Below, one piece after another: positions 33,230 through 44,215 of a DNA stretch of 64,000 bases. Made by a program: the position numbers and the translations under genes. The stretch's first letter is position 1. The number at the start of each line of letters is the position of its first letter. This stretch comes from Nemophila menziesii (Eukaryota > Streptophyta > Magnoliopsida > Boraginales > Hydrophyllaceae). The stretch is taken from NCBI GenBank assembly GCA_029959085.1, contig JARWIR010000005.1:4838501-4902500 (forward strand). Direction: 5' to 3'. The notes beneath the pieces are model-generated. The model worked only from the letters and a program-made list of their open reading frames with translations. It had not been told where the DNA came from and made no database searches.

Positions 33230-34196
33230 ATGAAAGCAATAACAATTTCAATACTAATTCTCTTAATTTTCTTGGGATTGTCTCATCAAGGAATAGATGG
33301 ACGACCTTTACTCCTTTCTCTCTCTAGACCACGACTTGATGATTCTGCAATCTTTGCTAGATGGCTTGTCTCACAAAGTTCCTGGGGTGTTCTCAAGTTA
33401 GTATTATTTATTTTATTTTTTACTTTAAATCCTCGTACATACCTGATATGTGATTAGAATCACTTTATAGTAATCATAAGATCCATTAAAAATACTCTTT
33501 AACGTACTTTGCAGCACTATCGCAAATGATAAAGGAGGAGCTCCTTTCGGGTATATTAAATCATTAATAATTATGCATTTGAGATTCATTATAGCTAAAA
33601 TGAAAAAAAATTATATTTTTCAGGAATGTAGCTTCATTTAGTGATGGTTTACCCGGGAAAAGTACAGGAATACCGTATTTCTATTTGACAACTCTTGATC
33701 CAACGGCCAATTATGCATCAAAAGATTCGAGATCATCTTTCACCGTTAGTGAATATTCCGTCGGAACTTGCGGTAAAACGGATCCTGAGGAACCGACCTG
33801 TGCAAAAATTACTCTAATTGGAAAGGTTAGTGGTTTGCACAATTGCACTTAGCACCCTGTAAATTATATTGATTACTAAACTTACCAAGACTTTATTTGC
33901 ATATTTAGTTGAAGCAACTCGATGGAAATACTAAGGAAGCTGAATTTGCTAAAGATGCTTTATTTACAAAGCACCCAGCAATGAAAAGTAATTACGTTTA
34001 ACTTATTTTGGCCTTTTATCTTTGACCTTTTTTAAGTTCAGTCCCTTATCTTGTAATTATATATATTTTTTCAGATTGGCCGAAGAGTCATAATTTTGAG
34101 GTTTACAAACTGGAAATTGAAGACATATTTATGATTAATTGGTATGGTGGGCCCAAACCTCTCACCGTGGATCAGTATTTACAGGCTAAAGTGTGA
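33230..34196 (+). CDS. CREG-like protein (FMN-binding split-barrel fold)
   Basis: Homologue of cellular repressor of E1A-stimulated genes 1, a secreted/endolysosomal glycoprotein family with a pyridoxamine-5'-phosphate-oxidase-like barrel; in plants its role is poorly defined. Five exons with GT-AG introns: 33230-33396, 33515-33550, 33624-33825, 33909-33987, 34075-34196, giving 201 residues. An N-terminal hydrophobic signal peptide covers residues ~1-22. Diagnostic stretches: ARWLVSQSSWGVL, NVASFSDG, GIPYFYLTTLDPTA, GTCGKTDPEEPTCAKI, AEFAKDALFTKHPAMKNWP, LEIEDIFMINWYGGPKPLTV. ATG 33230 is chosen over 33218 because the signal peptide begins there. A further terminal intron (donor GTGAGT at 34193) would replace the last residue with a short tail; the stop at 34194 is the simpler choice. 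Confidence 0.88.
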
Positions 34197-34779
34197 GTGT
34201 TAAAGTAGTCTCAAGTATAGTATTATTAATAAACCCTCTGTAATCTTATATTTGTGAAATTGTCATAGTATACAATAAATGTAATAATATGTTTGAATCA
34301 GTATAATGAAAATGGTTAATCCAAAAATTACAGGGTATTTTTGCAACTTTTGTATTTAAAGTATGAACATGTTTTCATATGAATAGGGTTGCAGGGACAA
34401 GCTTAAGCTCATTGTATAAATGACTTTCCGTACATGGAGAGGTGGCAGAGTTTGGATTGTTGGAAAGACTCGGAAAGTGTGTAAATACGCGTATTGTTTA
34501 TGATTGTGTCATTATTCCCATTGTTTAAGAGTAAAGAATTATTGTAAATTGTATATGAAGTTTGAAATTGTGAAGTTTAGTTGTTTCGTATCTACAAAAT
34601 ATGAAAGAATATGCAAGATTGTACTCTGAATAATGTAAGATGATATGTTTAAATATGATTAAATTTTTGTTTACAATTGCGATTTGAGAAATGAGGTAAG
34701 AGATGATAGATTATAAATCACCTATGCTAGAGAAAAGGAAGATGAGGAAAATAATAATGAATGTGGATTAAATTCAATA

Positions 34780-35130
34780 TCAAAGGAAGTTATCAGTAGA
34801 ATCCAGATTGAGCAGATATAGGGAGCGCTTTAAGGACTTGGGGGTATGTCCTTGAGGGAAATTGCAGGCCTTCTACTCAGAGTTGCTAGCACTTCATTTG
34901 CGCTAAGTATGATGGAAGAATGGAGATATACAATAGTGTGCATTGAGATAAATTTCTTGGAATTATAAACGCTAGTTAAAGACGATGTAAATTTTGGAAT
35001 TCGTTCCAATAGAATACATATATATGCGTATATTACGCATGAATTAAACGTTTTAGGTAAATTATGTTTATAGAGAAGCGAATACTTGTGTAGATTGGTT
35101 GACTAGACAAAACGCGCAACCGATATGATA
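34780..35130 (+). pseudogene. RNase H-like relic
   Basis: Translation in shifting frames gives LREIAGLLLRVASTSFAL, LVKDDVNFGIRS and REANTCVDWLTRQNAQ; the last matches the C-terminal REAN-x-CAD-x-LA motif of plant LINE RNase H domains. Interrupted by stops. Downstream of the CREG-like gene, same strand, unrelated to it. Confidence 0.45.
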
Positions 35131-36760
35131 ATGGTACAATATTGGGTGATAGAATAATTTTTTATTACATAAGTGTATAGAGTTATCAGTCTCAAATCTA
35201 TCTACGTGCGTGAGCAAGAGGCTCGACCAAAGTGATATGGCTTAGTTGAGAATGGTTAAATTAACTGTCAACTTAATTTATCTTTCATACCTGCAAAACT
35301 AAGGTTAAGGGCCAAGGAGGAGGTGTGCTTCCGATGGCATTCCTATGCTCAAATCAAATAATGTGAACGTGAAAAATAGGCTCTCAATGATATAGGAATC
35401 GATAGAGGGGCGAAATTTACGAATAGTATGTATCTTGTTGAAACATTAGAGAATAGAGTTGAGATGCATGTATTTATAGGCACAAAGATATATTTGTAGA
35501 AGACTCAAATTAGGGCTTTGGGAGCTGGTTAGGGTAAGTAACCGTTCCTTGATGGGCCTTTAGTCGAGAATATATATGTAAAAAACTGATATAGAAAATT
35601 TGATTTGTCAAAAATCTCTCTGGTGTTGTATCCATCAAGATTTGCATCGCCTGCACGACTGACTAGTCGAGCGGGATGAGATCCCTCTGCTATCTGAGCT
35701 CAAACATGACCCAGAGAGGTTGTAAAAGTTCGGATGACTCAGTATAGCCGAGGTTTGAGTTAACCAAGCGGACCACATGGCCGAACGAACTATTGTACTT
35801 TGTCGGCGTAGTCGGATCTCTATCTTCTTCGGGCTAACCGGCTGGTTTCTAATGGATGTTAAGCATACCAAGTTAGCAAGTTAAGTTATAACTCCTTCCA
35901 CGGGCTGGGCGGGAATAATTTCGATTTCTCATCAGGATCCATTAATATGAAAATAGGGACGAATCCAAGATATGTTTCTAACATTGTGATGACTAAGAGT
36001 GAAGGTCGAGTTAGGTTGACCTAAATATTGAAAATAGTAGTTAGATGTTAATTAATGAGGTTGAAATCATCAAAAAAATAAACAGAAAAGGTGTTAGATT
36101 ATATGATCCAAATTATAGTAAAACTTTACCCATTTAGTTATTAACCATAGTATTATTGTTTACCTAAAAATACGGTATATTGTATATGTTATTAGTCAAC
36201 CCTTTTAGTAGAGACAACAACCATTCGACTCCCACCCAAAATAAAAAATTAGACTCTCCATGTAATCAATCTTCTATAATGAATTTTTATCCTCCGCTCG
36301 TGATTTTTTCCGTCGATGGGTTTTCACGTATATGGACGTTCTTTTTGTTTCTTGTTTTTTATTTTTGTCTTATGTTTGCGATCCTACTTATAAGGTTTAA
36401 AAGGTTTCAACAATAAATTTGTTGTGCTGAAAAGAGAGCAAAAGAGAAAAAATAGGGCTTGATGTAGTAGAACAGGAGAGATCAGAGAAAGATATTAGGT
36501 ATTATTGAAAATTTATCAAACCGTGACTGTTTTCGAATTAGAAAATATATTCGTTCTTCTTGCAAGGATACAAATATTTTGGGTATTAAATCACATAATC
36601 ATTGAATAAATTTAGACCAAATTCGAACTTGAAATTTTGAACACTTGGGATTAATTAAACGAGGCAAATTGGCGTCGTTATTCATATTTTATTTAAAGCA
36701 TTTCTATATATCGCCCATTTTTGTTTCACCCTAACATCATCCCATGTGGCATTAAATAAA
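35131..36760. other. Intergenic DNA; GC-richer block at 35.6-35.9 kb
   Basis: No supported gene. 35600-35930 is less AT-rich than its surroundings (for example GCATCGCCTGCACGACTGAC) and has a 78-codon open frame on the - strand (35635-35871) that I do not recognise. The rest is AT-rich with nothing identifiable. Confidence 0.35.
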
Positions 36761-37199
<439 letters not shown>

Positions 37200-37209
37200 T
37201 TACTCTTAT

Positions 37210-37442
37210 ATTTATGTAATCTTTTTTTTTTGTTACATGGGTGATCCGAGCTAGTTTGCGTGCACCCGACTAATCCTATGGAGATATACATGTCTCCCCA
37301 TGTATATTCTCATGGTAAATTAGAACTAGGTTACCCATGTTCAGGGAGGGGTTCGAGCCTTGTACCTCTCATTTTAAGTGCTGAAGAAATAGCAAGGCTC
37401 TGGCCAGTTGAGCAAATGCAACTGGTTTATTTATGCAATCTT
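37210..37442 (-). mobile_element. SINE copy 1 with 14-bp TSD
   Basis: On the complement, a tRNA-like head (pol III A-box-like TGCTCAACTGGCCAGAGCC, B-box-like GGCTCGAACCCC) is followed by a body containing TAGTCGGGTGCACGCAAACT and an A-tail at 37222-37231. The CGACTAAT/TTGCGTGCACC phrase is characteristic of widespread angiosperm SINEs. Flanks ATTTATGTAATCTT (37210-37223) and ATTTATGCAATCTT (37429-37442) differ at one base. A second copy is at 48886-49056. Confidence 0.75.
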
Positions 37443-37748
37443 GTTCTCCTAGTTGTGGCAACCAAAACGATGCTTGAATCAAAGTTTTTGGTGTAGTAGA
37501 TAGGAAGAGTGAAAAAATTAAGGTTTCAAAATATAATTTGTTTTTTTTGTATTGAATTAATCTACAACAAATAGACGTTTTAATGTTTTTGTGTAGTTTG
37601 TTTTGCTCGTTGAGACGAAGAAAACGACACCAGAATCTTCGAATTTGGTTGGGTAATTAAAAATTTATAGTCAGGTTTACAATTATTCGAGTCGGAGACA
37701 ATTACTGATATGCTATTCGCGGTGCACTGACCTTCCGTGCAACATGCA

Positions 37749-39090
37749 TGATGTCTCCCCAATTTTGATGAATTAATATTAAGTGGAGACATCATTTTTA
37801 GTGTTTTAGAAGTCTAAATACTCTATTTTCATATGTATTAGTACACTTTCCTATTTCTAGTCTTGATTTATTTATTTTTAGAGCATATTTGGTTTAATTA
37901 TTTATTTAGTGTGAAGCTTTAAAGATATATATGGAGATTAATTAGATGCCAAGTCAAATCTAAGAGATAAAGGAAAGAAGATATACATGGAAATTGAAAA
38001 AAAAAAGGAAAAGCTAGGATATGGAAAGATAAAGTTGCCAAATAAATTAGAATTCCAGCACCCACGACCACAAAATGGCTCATAACTCAATATTGGCTAG
38101 GAATTTGGAAGAATGGTCTGAAGCAAAGTTAAAGAGCTTTCCGAGTCGATCAGTTTCGACTATTGGAACGCGTCAAACGGATAGGTATTGAAGCAATTAC
38201 GGCCAAAACAAAACAGTGGCAGATTATTACCTTTGCTATATTTTAGAGTTACGAATTTGAGTTGAGCTTGGAGTCCAAGTTAGTTGTCTTCAGCTCCAAG
38301 AAAACGAATTAGGTCTTCTAAACACCTTTAAATACACCCTTATAACTCTTGTAAATAATCCTTGCCTCACATAAATTAGTCCTTAAGGTTTATAGCATTA
38401 GAGTTATTGTAGAGAGTAAGATGAAATCTTTTATTCAATCTTTTAGTTTATTTCTTTTAGATATGAACTAATTTTCCCATAGCTTGGGTTTTACATTATG
38501 TATAATCTATGAATTCTATTTTCTTTCTATCTAAGTTTTTTTGGGAATTATATGTTTTAATTTGATATTAGCTGGTTACCCATATATTTGTTTATGTGTT
38601 TTGAATTATTGCCTGTCCTAAACCTGATCACTTTAGGCTTTCTTAATAGTAGTTATGTGGTCGCCCGGAAGGGGTGTCTAATTATTGAAACACCACATAA
38701 TGTCTAGTGTCCGATATTGGTCCTGACAACACCGATTCTAACTAGATAGTCATTAGGGTTTGTTTTAATCACCATATCACCAATTGAAGGAATTGTTTTG
38801 CTTAGGGCCTTGGTAGCGCTTGATAACCCTTTGTTTAAACTGCCTCGTGGTTGTGTCGTAGTCCCCTTAGTCGCTCTCATGGTCTAAGGTATGGGTATTT
38901 AGAATCCTTACTAAGTATTTAAGAGCTATTATCTCCCTTATTAACTAGAATTTGATAGAAAGAATTAGAAGGATTAGTGCATACTAGCAAAATCTAAGCT
39001 ATATCTCTCATCTCATATTCTCTCGTATTTATTTTATTTGTCTTTACTTTTACTTAGCTTAATTAATCATCTATCAATTATCCATCTTTA
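37749..39090 (+). repeat. Diverged Athila-type LTR fragment
   Basis: Starts TGATGTCTCC and has the same 46-nt terminal stem-loop layout as E1/E2. Then it shows only the general landscape of the E1 LTR: TTATAACTCTTG near 38340 (TATA-like), CATCTTTTATTC regions, GGTCGCCCGGAAGGGG near 38660, and closing AATTATCCATC near 39085. No internal element or second LTR is seen nearby, so it is a solo or truncated LTR. The right boundary is uncertain. Confidence 0.55.
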
Positions 39091-39194
39091 TTTTCTGTCA
39101 AGGGGGGCGATGGGTTTGGTGAGTGAGTGTAAAGAAACAGAGAAGAATGAGTAAAGGGGGCGGTGGGATTAGTGGGTTTTATATATATTAAAAA

Positions 39195-39390
39195 AATTAA
39201 TAAATCCTTATCGGTCCGGACCGGTTCAGTCCAGTCCAAACTATTGTTTTTCTAGAGAACCGAACCTATAATGATTAAACAGGTTCAGAGCGGTTCTGGG
39301 CCGTGGCTCAGCTCCGGTTCTGTCCAATTCCGGAACTGGACGGTCCGGTCCGGTCCGGTAGACCGGAGAACGAATCCGATAGTCAGGCTG
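39195..39390. repeat. CCGGT-rich subterminal-type repeats
   Basis: Dense short motifs on both strands: GGTCCGGACCGGTTC, CCGGTTCTG, GGACGGTCCGGTCCGG. Such clusters often occur near hAT-type element ends, but no TIR or TSD could be set. Confidence 0.35.
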
Positions 39391-39998
39391 ATGCATATTG
39401 ATGGTTAGTGATAAAGACTCATTATGTTGGCGTTATTCTTGACCAAGCTTTTGTAACCACCGTAACATCCGAATTAAGAGCTAGATCTTGATGATGGAAT
39501 ATCCTGAATTAATTTTGAGTCAATGAGCCATCAATTATTGGTCAGTTTGTCTTTTATTTTCTTCTCTATTTTCTAGGTGAGACTTTTTAACACATAAAAA
39601 AAAATTCCACTTAAGAAACCATTAATAAAATAAAACTCTTTAATTTTAGTAATTCCAACCATTTCTTTCTCAAATTTAAATGTAGAACTATTAGTACACG
39701 AATAGTTTTTTCCACTTCTCCTAAAAGTATGAAAGAATTATTAAAATGAATAATCTTTAATTTAATAATTCCAACACATGTGAAGACATGTATATCTCTG
39801 TAAAATTAGTCGTGGTGCATGCAAGTTGGCCGGGACCATCCATGAAACCGGAGTTAACGAACGAGTTCGAACGAAGTTATTATCTTAATGAACGAGTTCA
39901 ATAAAAAAATTACTTATTTTTATAAAGGAACAAGTTCGAACCAACTTTTTCTTTTTTGTGATGAGCTCGAATTGTTCGTAAATAGTTTAATCTATTAA

Positions 39999-40508
39999 CC
40001 TCCTATTACCAAGACACCGGCGGTTAACCCTATCAATGATTCTGATCTAAACGATGCTATTTTTGTTTATACCTGCGATGCTTCATTTGTTTTAGCTAAT
40101 GTACCAAGTGGTATCGGAATAGTACAACGGAATACTCTTAGAGGTCAACGTGTTACATTCTCGAAACCTATCTGGACAGATTCAGCAGCGGAAGGGGAAG
40201 CTGCTGCGGTTCTTGAAGCATCTAGGCTCAGTATGGCTCATCCAGGGTCTAAAACCGTAATCTGTTCAGACAACCTTGACTTTGTTCAAGGTCTTAAGTC
40301 GTTGCCAGCTGCATGGTGGAAAGTCCGTCCTTTCGTTACGCGGATCAACAAGATGGTTGGAGAGCATGGAGCGCTTTTCTTCAAACATCTTCCGCGTAGA
40401 TGGAATGGGCTGGCTGACCGAGCCGCGCGTTTAGCTAGGCAATCGGCACCGGATCATTTGGACCCTACGGATTTGGGGTCGGCCTTTACGAGACTAGGGA
40501 TAGGCTAA
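39999..40508 (+). pseudogene. Open RNase H-like domain fragment
   Basis: Stop-free from 39999 to TAA/TAG-bounded 40508 (about 169 codons); the first ATG (40233) lies inside the domain, so no complete protein is predicted. Motifs: YTCDASF (first Asp), SAAEGEAAAVLEASR (Glu), VICSDNLDFVQGL (second Asp), and LPRRWNGLADRAARLA (final Asp helix). This is the RVT_3-type RNase H fold of plant LINE ends and of some free-standing plant genes. No upstream RT is present within 1 kb. Not interrupted by stops, unlike the other relics. Confidence 0.6.
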
Positions 40509-40689
40509 CTTAGTGTTAGTGTTTGTTACTAGTACGTTCGGAAAAAAAAAGAAAAAAAAAACTGCCCTAGGTCCAAATGAAGCTACGAGTAGGTTGTGAG
40601 AAAGTGACTTTAGCGGTTTAGCCTCAACCACAAAAGAAAGTGAAGGAAGGGAGAGAAAATGGAGCTATCGATCTTGTCAAAGTACCAAA

Positions 40690-41400
40690 TGATGTAATGT
40701 GAGAGTGCTCAAGTTTCATTGAATCATAATAATTCCTTTCTTCCTTTTACAATTTCTCTCTCCTTATCAGGAACCCTCATAGGAAATAAGAAAGTGACTG
40801 CACAAAAATCTCTTTCTCTTTTTGCTCTTTCAACGCCTGAAAACCAAAAAACAATCATCATGTTCTCTGCTTCACCACCCAGCTCTCACCTTCATTATTG
40901 CACCCAAAAATCTGCTACAAAACTGAAACATTCATCATTACCATCACCACCTAAGACTAAGAAAAAGAAAAAGAAAAAGTTGACTATCAAGTCTAAGTAG
41001 CAAGAATCTCTCACTTTTATCTCAGATGGGGAATCAAGCATCATGGTCCGATACTCCAATATTTATACTTTTCCTGCTAGATCAAGCTTAATACTTTTTG
41101 CTGTTTTGTTGACGTCTGAATCTGAGTTTCTTAACCACCAGAGATCAGTGGATCCCATCCTTGAACAAGCTTATATTCATATATATTAGCTCTTTCTAGG
41201 GTTTTTGATATTCGAGGTGCTTAAGGTTATAGATCTTGCTTTGCTAGATGACTATGGTCAGTCATGGCTTTGATCGTATCCTCTAGAATCAAGCAAGGAT
41301 CTCTCTTTCCCTCTCTCTAAGGTTTTTTTGTATTCGAGCTGTTTAAGGTTATGGATTTCAGAATCTCTCTCTTGGTTGTTTATAACTTTTGGTGCATGTA
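40690..41400 (+). ncRNA. Candidate long noncoding transcript with miR165/166 mimic site
   Basis: Pyrimidine-rich leader-like DNA (TTCCTTTCTTCC, CTCTCTCC at 40730-40760), then a 93-codon low-complexity ORF (40719-41000, Ser/Lys-rich, ending in a KKKKK run) with no homology I recognise, followed directly by the mimic-like site at 41028-41051. Two similar ~45-bp blocks (41197-41245 and 41315-41360: GATATTCGAGGTGCTTAAGG versus GTATTCGAGCTGTTTAAGG) and a foldback (41237-41308) follow. Transcription is inferred, not shown; limits are approximate. It is unlike the flanking transposon debris. Confidence 0.4.
41028..41051 (+). promoter_or_regulatory. miR165/166 target-mimic-like site
   Basis: The 24-nt site reads GGGGAATCAAGC, then ATCA, then TGGTCCGA. 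The 3' block pairs perfectly with miR166 positions 1-8; the 5' block pairs with positions 10-21 with a single mismatch (position 14). The central ATCA faces only position 9, giving a net 3-nt bulge at the slicing position. This is the arrangement defined for IPS1-type endogenous target mimics. The pairing was worked out by hand against the known conserved miR166 sequence. Confidence 0.55.
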
Positions 41401-42232
41401 AACTATAATATATATGGATCTATATAAGGGTTTTATTGTATGTAAGAAAAATACTATTATCAGAAAATCTATTATTTTTAGTTCATCTTTAGGGTCGATC
41501 AAGTATTTAATTGGTGGAACGACTCAATTATTGGAATTCGATGAAATCCAAACACCCTGTGGATGATCTTCAAGAGTATAGTTGTATGATTCAGTCAAAA
41601 ATATAACAGTTTGACTGAATCGAATTGTGCTCCATTTTAAACATATCACTTACCATTATCTTTGTTTTGTTTACAGCTTAACTTTGTTTTCTTCTTGAAG
41701 AAATATATACTATCAGTAGATCTTTGATGGATATGCATAGTTTTTTTAAACATCAAATAATCATGTTCATTTGAATAAGGTTAATATCATATTCTCATGA
41801 GCACTCCTATGTTTATTGTAACGTATTTCTAATTCTAACCAGTAGCTAGAATAATATATTTAGTTCGTTAATCTACATCAAAACCCAGATACTTAATAAG
41901 AGAATCTCTTGTATGGTAAAAAATAAATATTTACTAATAGCTTTTTAGACATCTAGGTTTTCTTAAGATTTTCATGATTTGGTAAATCTTTTTCTCAAAT
42001 TGTAAGAATAATAGCCAAGATTTTCTAGCTAGCTGATGTATAATGATGATCCTATATATAAATATATATATATTTGGAGATAATAGTAGTTTCTAGTATC
42101 TTTGCCACTCTATCCAAGGCTGATCCAACCACAAGCTCTTTAGCTATCTACAATATTCCATGTTGTTTCTATGTTTTTTTTTTTTTTAGTCGAAATAACT
42201 TATATTAAGGGATCAAAATGGGCATGGAGTAG

Positions 42233-42916
42233 TTAACCTACTCCAGCAGAGTCAAACACCAAAATATCATTACAAATAACAGAATAAAAGTCACTAGGCA
42301 AAATACCAAACCAATTAACAGGTAATAAATTCCTAGCATAGGCCTTCACAATCCAATCAGCTGCTTGGTTAGCACTTCTTCTAATCCCACGAATCTTAAT
42401 CTCAGGGTGGGCTGTAGTCATGCTTCTAATATCTTCAAGGATAGGCCTCACCTTCCAATGGCAGGACAGGCTTGAATAATGCACGGCTTGAAGAACTGCT
42501 TCTGCATCAGATTCAATACTGGTGCATGAAGAAACTTGTTCAATGGCAAAAAGAAGGGAACTTCGTAGTGCCATTGCTTCAGCTTCAAAGCTAGAACAGG
42601 CTGTAGATGTCATGGCAAACCCATTTACTACATCACCTGCGCTATTACGAGCAACTGCGGCTGAGAAAGCTTTGCCAGGAATAAACGAGGCATCCACATT
42701 GATTTTGATTTCATTTGGGGGAGGTTTGATCCAATATAGGGATGGGGATTTCCATGTTGGCATCTGCTGATAATGAGGGATTAATATCAATTCATTCTCT
42801 TCTTCATTAGCACAAAGGATGTCCCTGCAATTTCTATGTATTGGACTTAAATGTTTGTCATGTTCTTTTTTAATTTCTCTATCTAATTCTAATATATGCA
42901 GAAGTATACCACCCAT
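42233..42916 (-). pseudogene. RNase H-like domain ORF, 5' end supplied by a MITE
   Basis: 227 open codons. RNase H-like (RVT_3) motifs: KINVDASFIPGKAFSAAV (first Asp), SSFEAEAMALRSSL (Glu), SCTSIESDAEAVLQAV (second Asp), and GIRRSANQAADWIVKAY (final Asp). This is typical of the C-terminal domain of plant L1-type LINEs. The apparent start ATG (42914-42916) lies in the terminal repeat of a MITE, so the original upstream part (RT) is missing or displaced, and the ORF is best seen as a 5'-truncated retroelement piece. Open reading suggests a fairly young loss, or retention as a small gene. Confidence 0.55.
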
Positions 42917-43058
42917 GACGTGGCGTGAATTGATTGCCTAAAAATCGTTAATCTATTTATTTTCTTGATTTGATTAACGATTTACTTCCAACCAATATTC
43001 ACGCCACGTCATAGGTGATAATTGGATGGTATGAATTTAAGTGGTATATATCACTAAT
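42905..43058. mobile_element. MITE copy A (foldback)
   Basis: Arms CATGACGTGGCGTGAATT (from 42914) and, inverted, AATATTCACGCCACGTCATA (to 43012), with an inner ATCGTTAATC / GATTAACGAT pair. The right end continues through GGTGATAATTGGATGGTA to about 43058 as in copy B; the left end is shorter and its border is unclear. No coding capacity. Confidence 0.6.
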
Positions 43059-43352
43059 ATAATTTTCTCAACACTCAAAGGTCAAATTAATTATCTGGCA
43101 TATTCATTCAACTTGGAAAATATGGCCTATTGTCATATATATAACTATAACTTTCTACCTCATTAGCTATATGGTTATCAATGAGAAATTAAGAGCAAAA
43201 TTTCTTATGTTTGAATAAGCACAACTTAATTTCATGTTTTAATTATTTACCAATATTAATCCATGTTTGTTTATATTAATCCCACCATGATGAAGCAATT
43301 ATATAATTTTAAACCCTTTATAAGATTGTGATTGTTGCGTTTAGGTGTATAT

Positions 43353-43850
43353 CGCTACAGGAAAGGTCTTTAACGACCGTCGAAACGGTCGCTAAAGGCC
43401 AGTGAATTGGTCATTAAAGATAAGTTTATACTTTTAGCGATTGTTAGTGTTTGTTTTTGTTAGAAAAAACTTTTTTCAATGACGCGCCATCACTGTCAAC
43501 TATCGCCTTTAACGACCACCTGATGGGCTGTCAACTATCGCCTTTAACGACCACCTGATGGGCGGTAAAAGTTTCTTGAATTAGCGACCAGTGACTATCA
43601 AGTGGTCGGTAAAAGTAGACCCATGAATTGATCGTTAAAGACAAGTTTATACTTTTAGCGGTCGTTAGTGTTTGTTTTGAAAAAACTTTTTCAATCAACG
43701 CGTAATCACTGTTAATTATCACCTTTAGCGACCACCTAATGGGCGGTAAAAGTTTCTTGAATAAGCGTGAATTAGTGATCAGTTGGTGATCTTTACCGAC
43801 TATCAAGTGGTCGGTATAAGTTTCTTCAAATTAGCATCTATTTGGTCGAT
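43353..43850 (+). mobile_element. CACTA-like terminal and subterminal repeats
   Basis: CGCTACAGGAAAGG at 43353 resembles a mutated CACTACAGGAAA-type terminus. Behind it are repeated motifs TTTAACGACCACCTGATGGGC, TTTAGCGGTCGTTAG and AAGTGGTCGGTAAAAG in both orientations, including a tandem duplication at 43495-43560. No transposase ORF is identified. Confidence 0.5.
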
Positions 43851-44040
43851 CTGACATACATTACGACAATGAAATTGAATAATCGCAAAAATAACGAAAA
43901 AAGATATATTAAAAAAAGTCGAACAAAAATAAATTATAGTTAAGTCTCCCGATACTCTAATCTAGTTAGAGCTCACTTTCATTCCATAAAGATACTAAAA
44001 ATTTGCAACAAACCCCAAACTGTGCATTATATATTGCATT

Positions 44041-44215
44041 GAGTAATGATATTACCACTCAAAATCATACCATCTCTTACTATCTATGACGTGGCGTGAA
44101 TTGGTTGACTATAAATTGTTAATCCGGTCAAGAAAATAAATAGATTAACAATTTATATTCAACCAACTCATGACACGTTGTGGATAGTAAATTTGGATGG
44201 TATATAATTACTCGA
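44041..44215. mobile_element. MITE copy B (foldback)
   Basis: Long imperfect hairpin: GAGTAATGATATTACC... CTATGACGTGGCGTGAATTGG on the left mirrored by CCAACTCATGACACGTTGTGG ... GTATATAATTACTC on the right. The inner AAATTGTTAATC / GATTAACAATTT stem is shared with copy A. About 175 bp, non-coding, TSD not resolved. Confidence 0.65.

Noticed and set aside
37230..37420. tRNA gene
   Set aside because: A- and B-box-like motifs belong to a SINE with A-tail and TSD; no cloverleaf was found.
41028..41051. A miR166 precursor on the - strand
   Set aside because: The complement has a 3-nt insertion relative to mature miR166, and no matching star arm was seen within about 150 nt.
43531..43806. 91-codon ORF
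   Set aside because: Lies wholly inside CACTA-like subterminal repeats.
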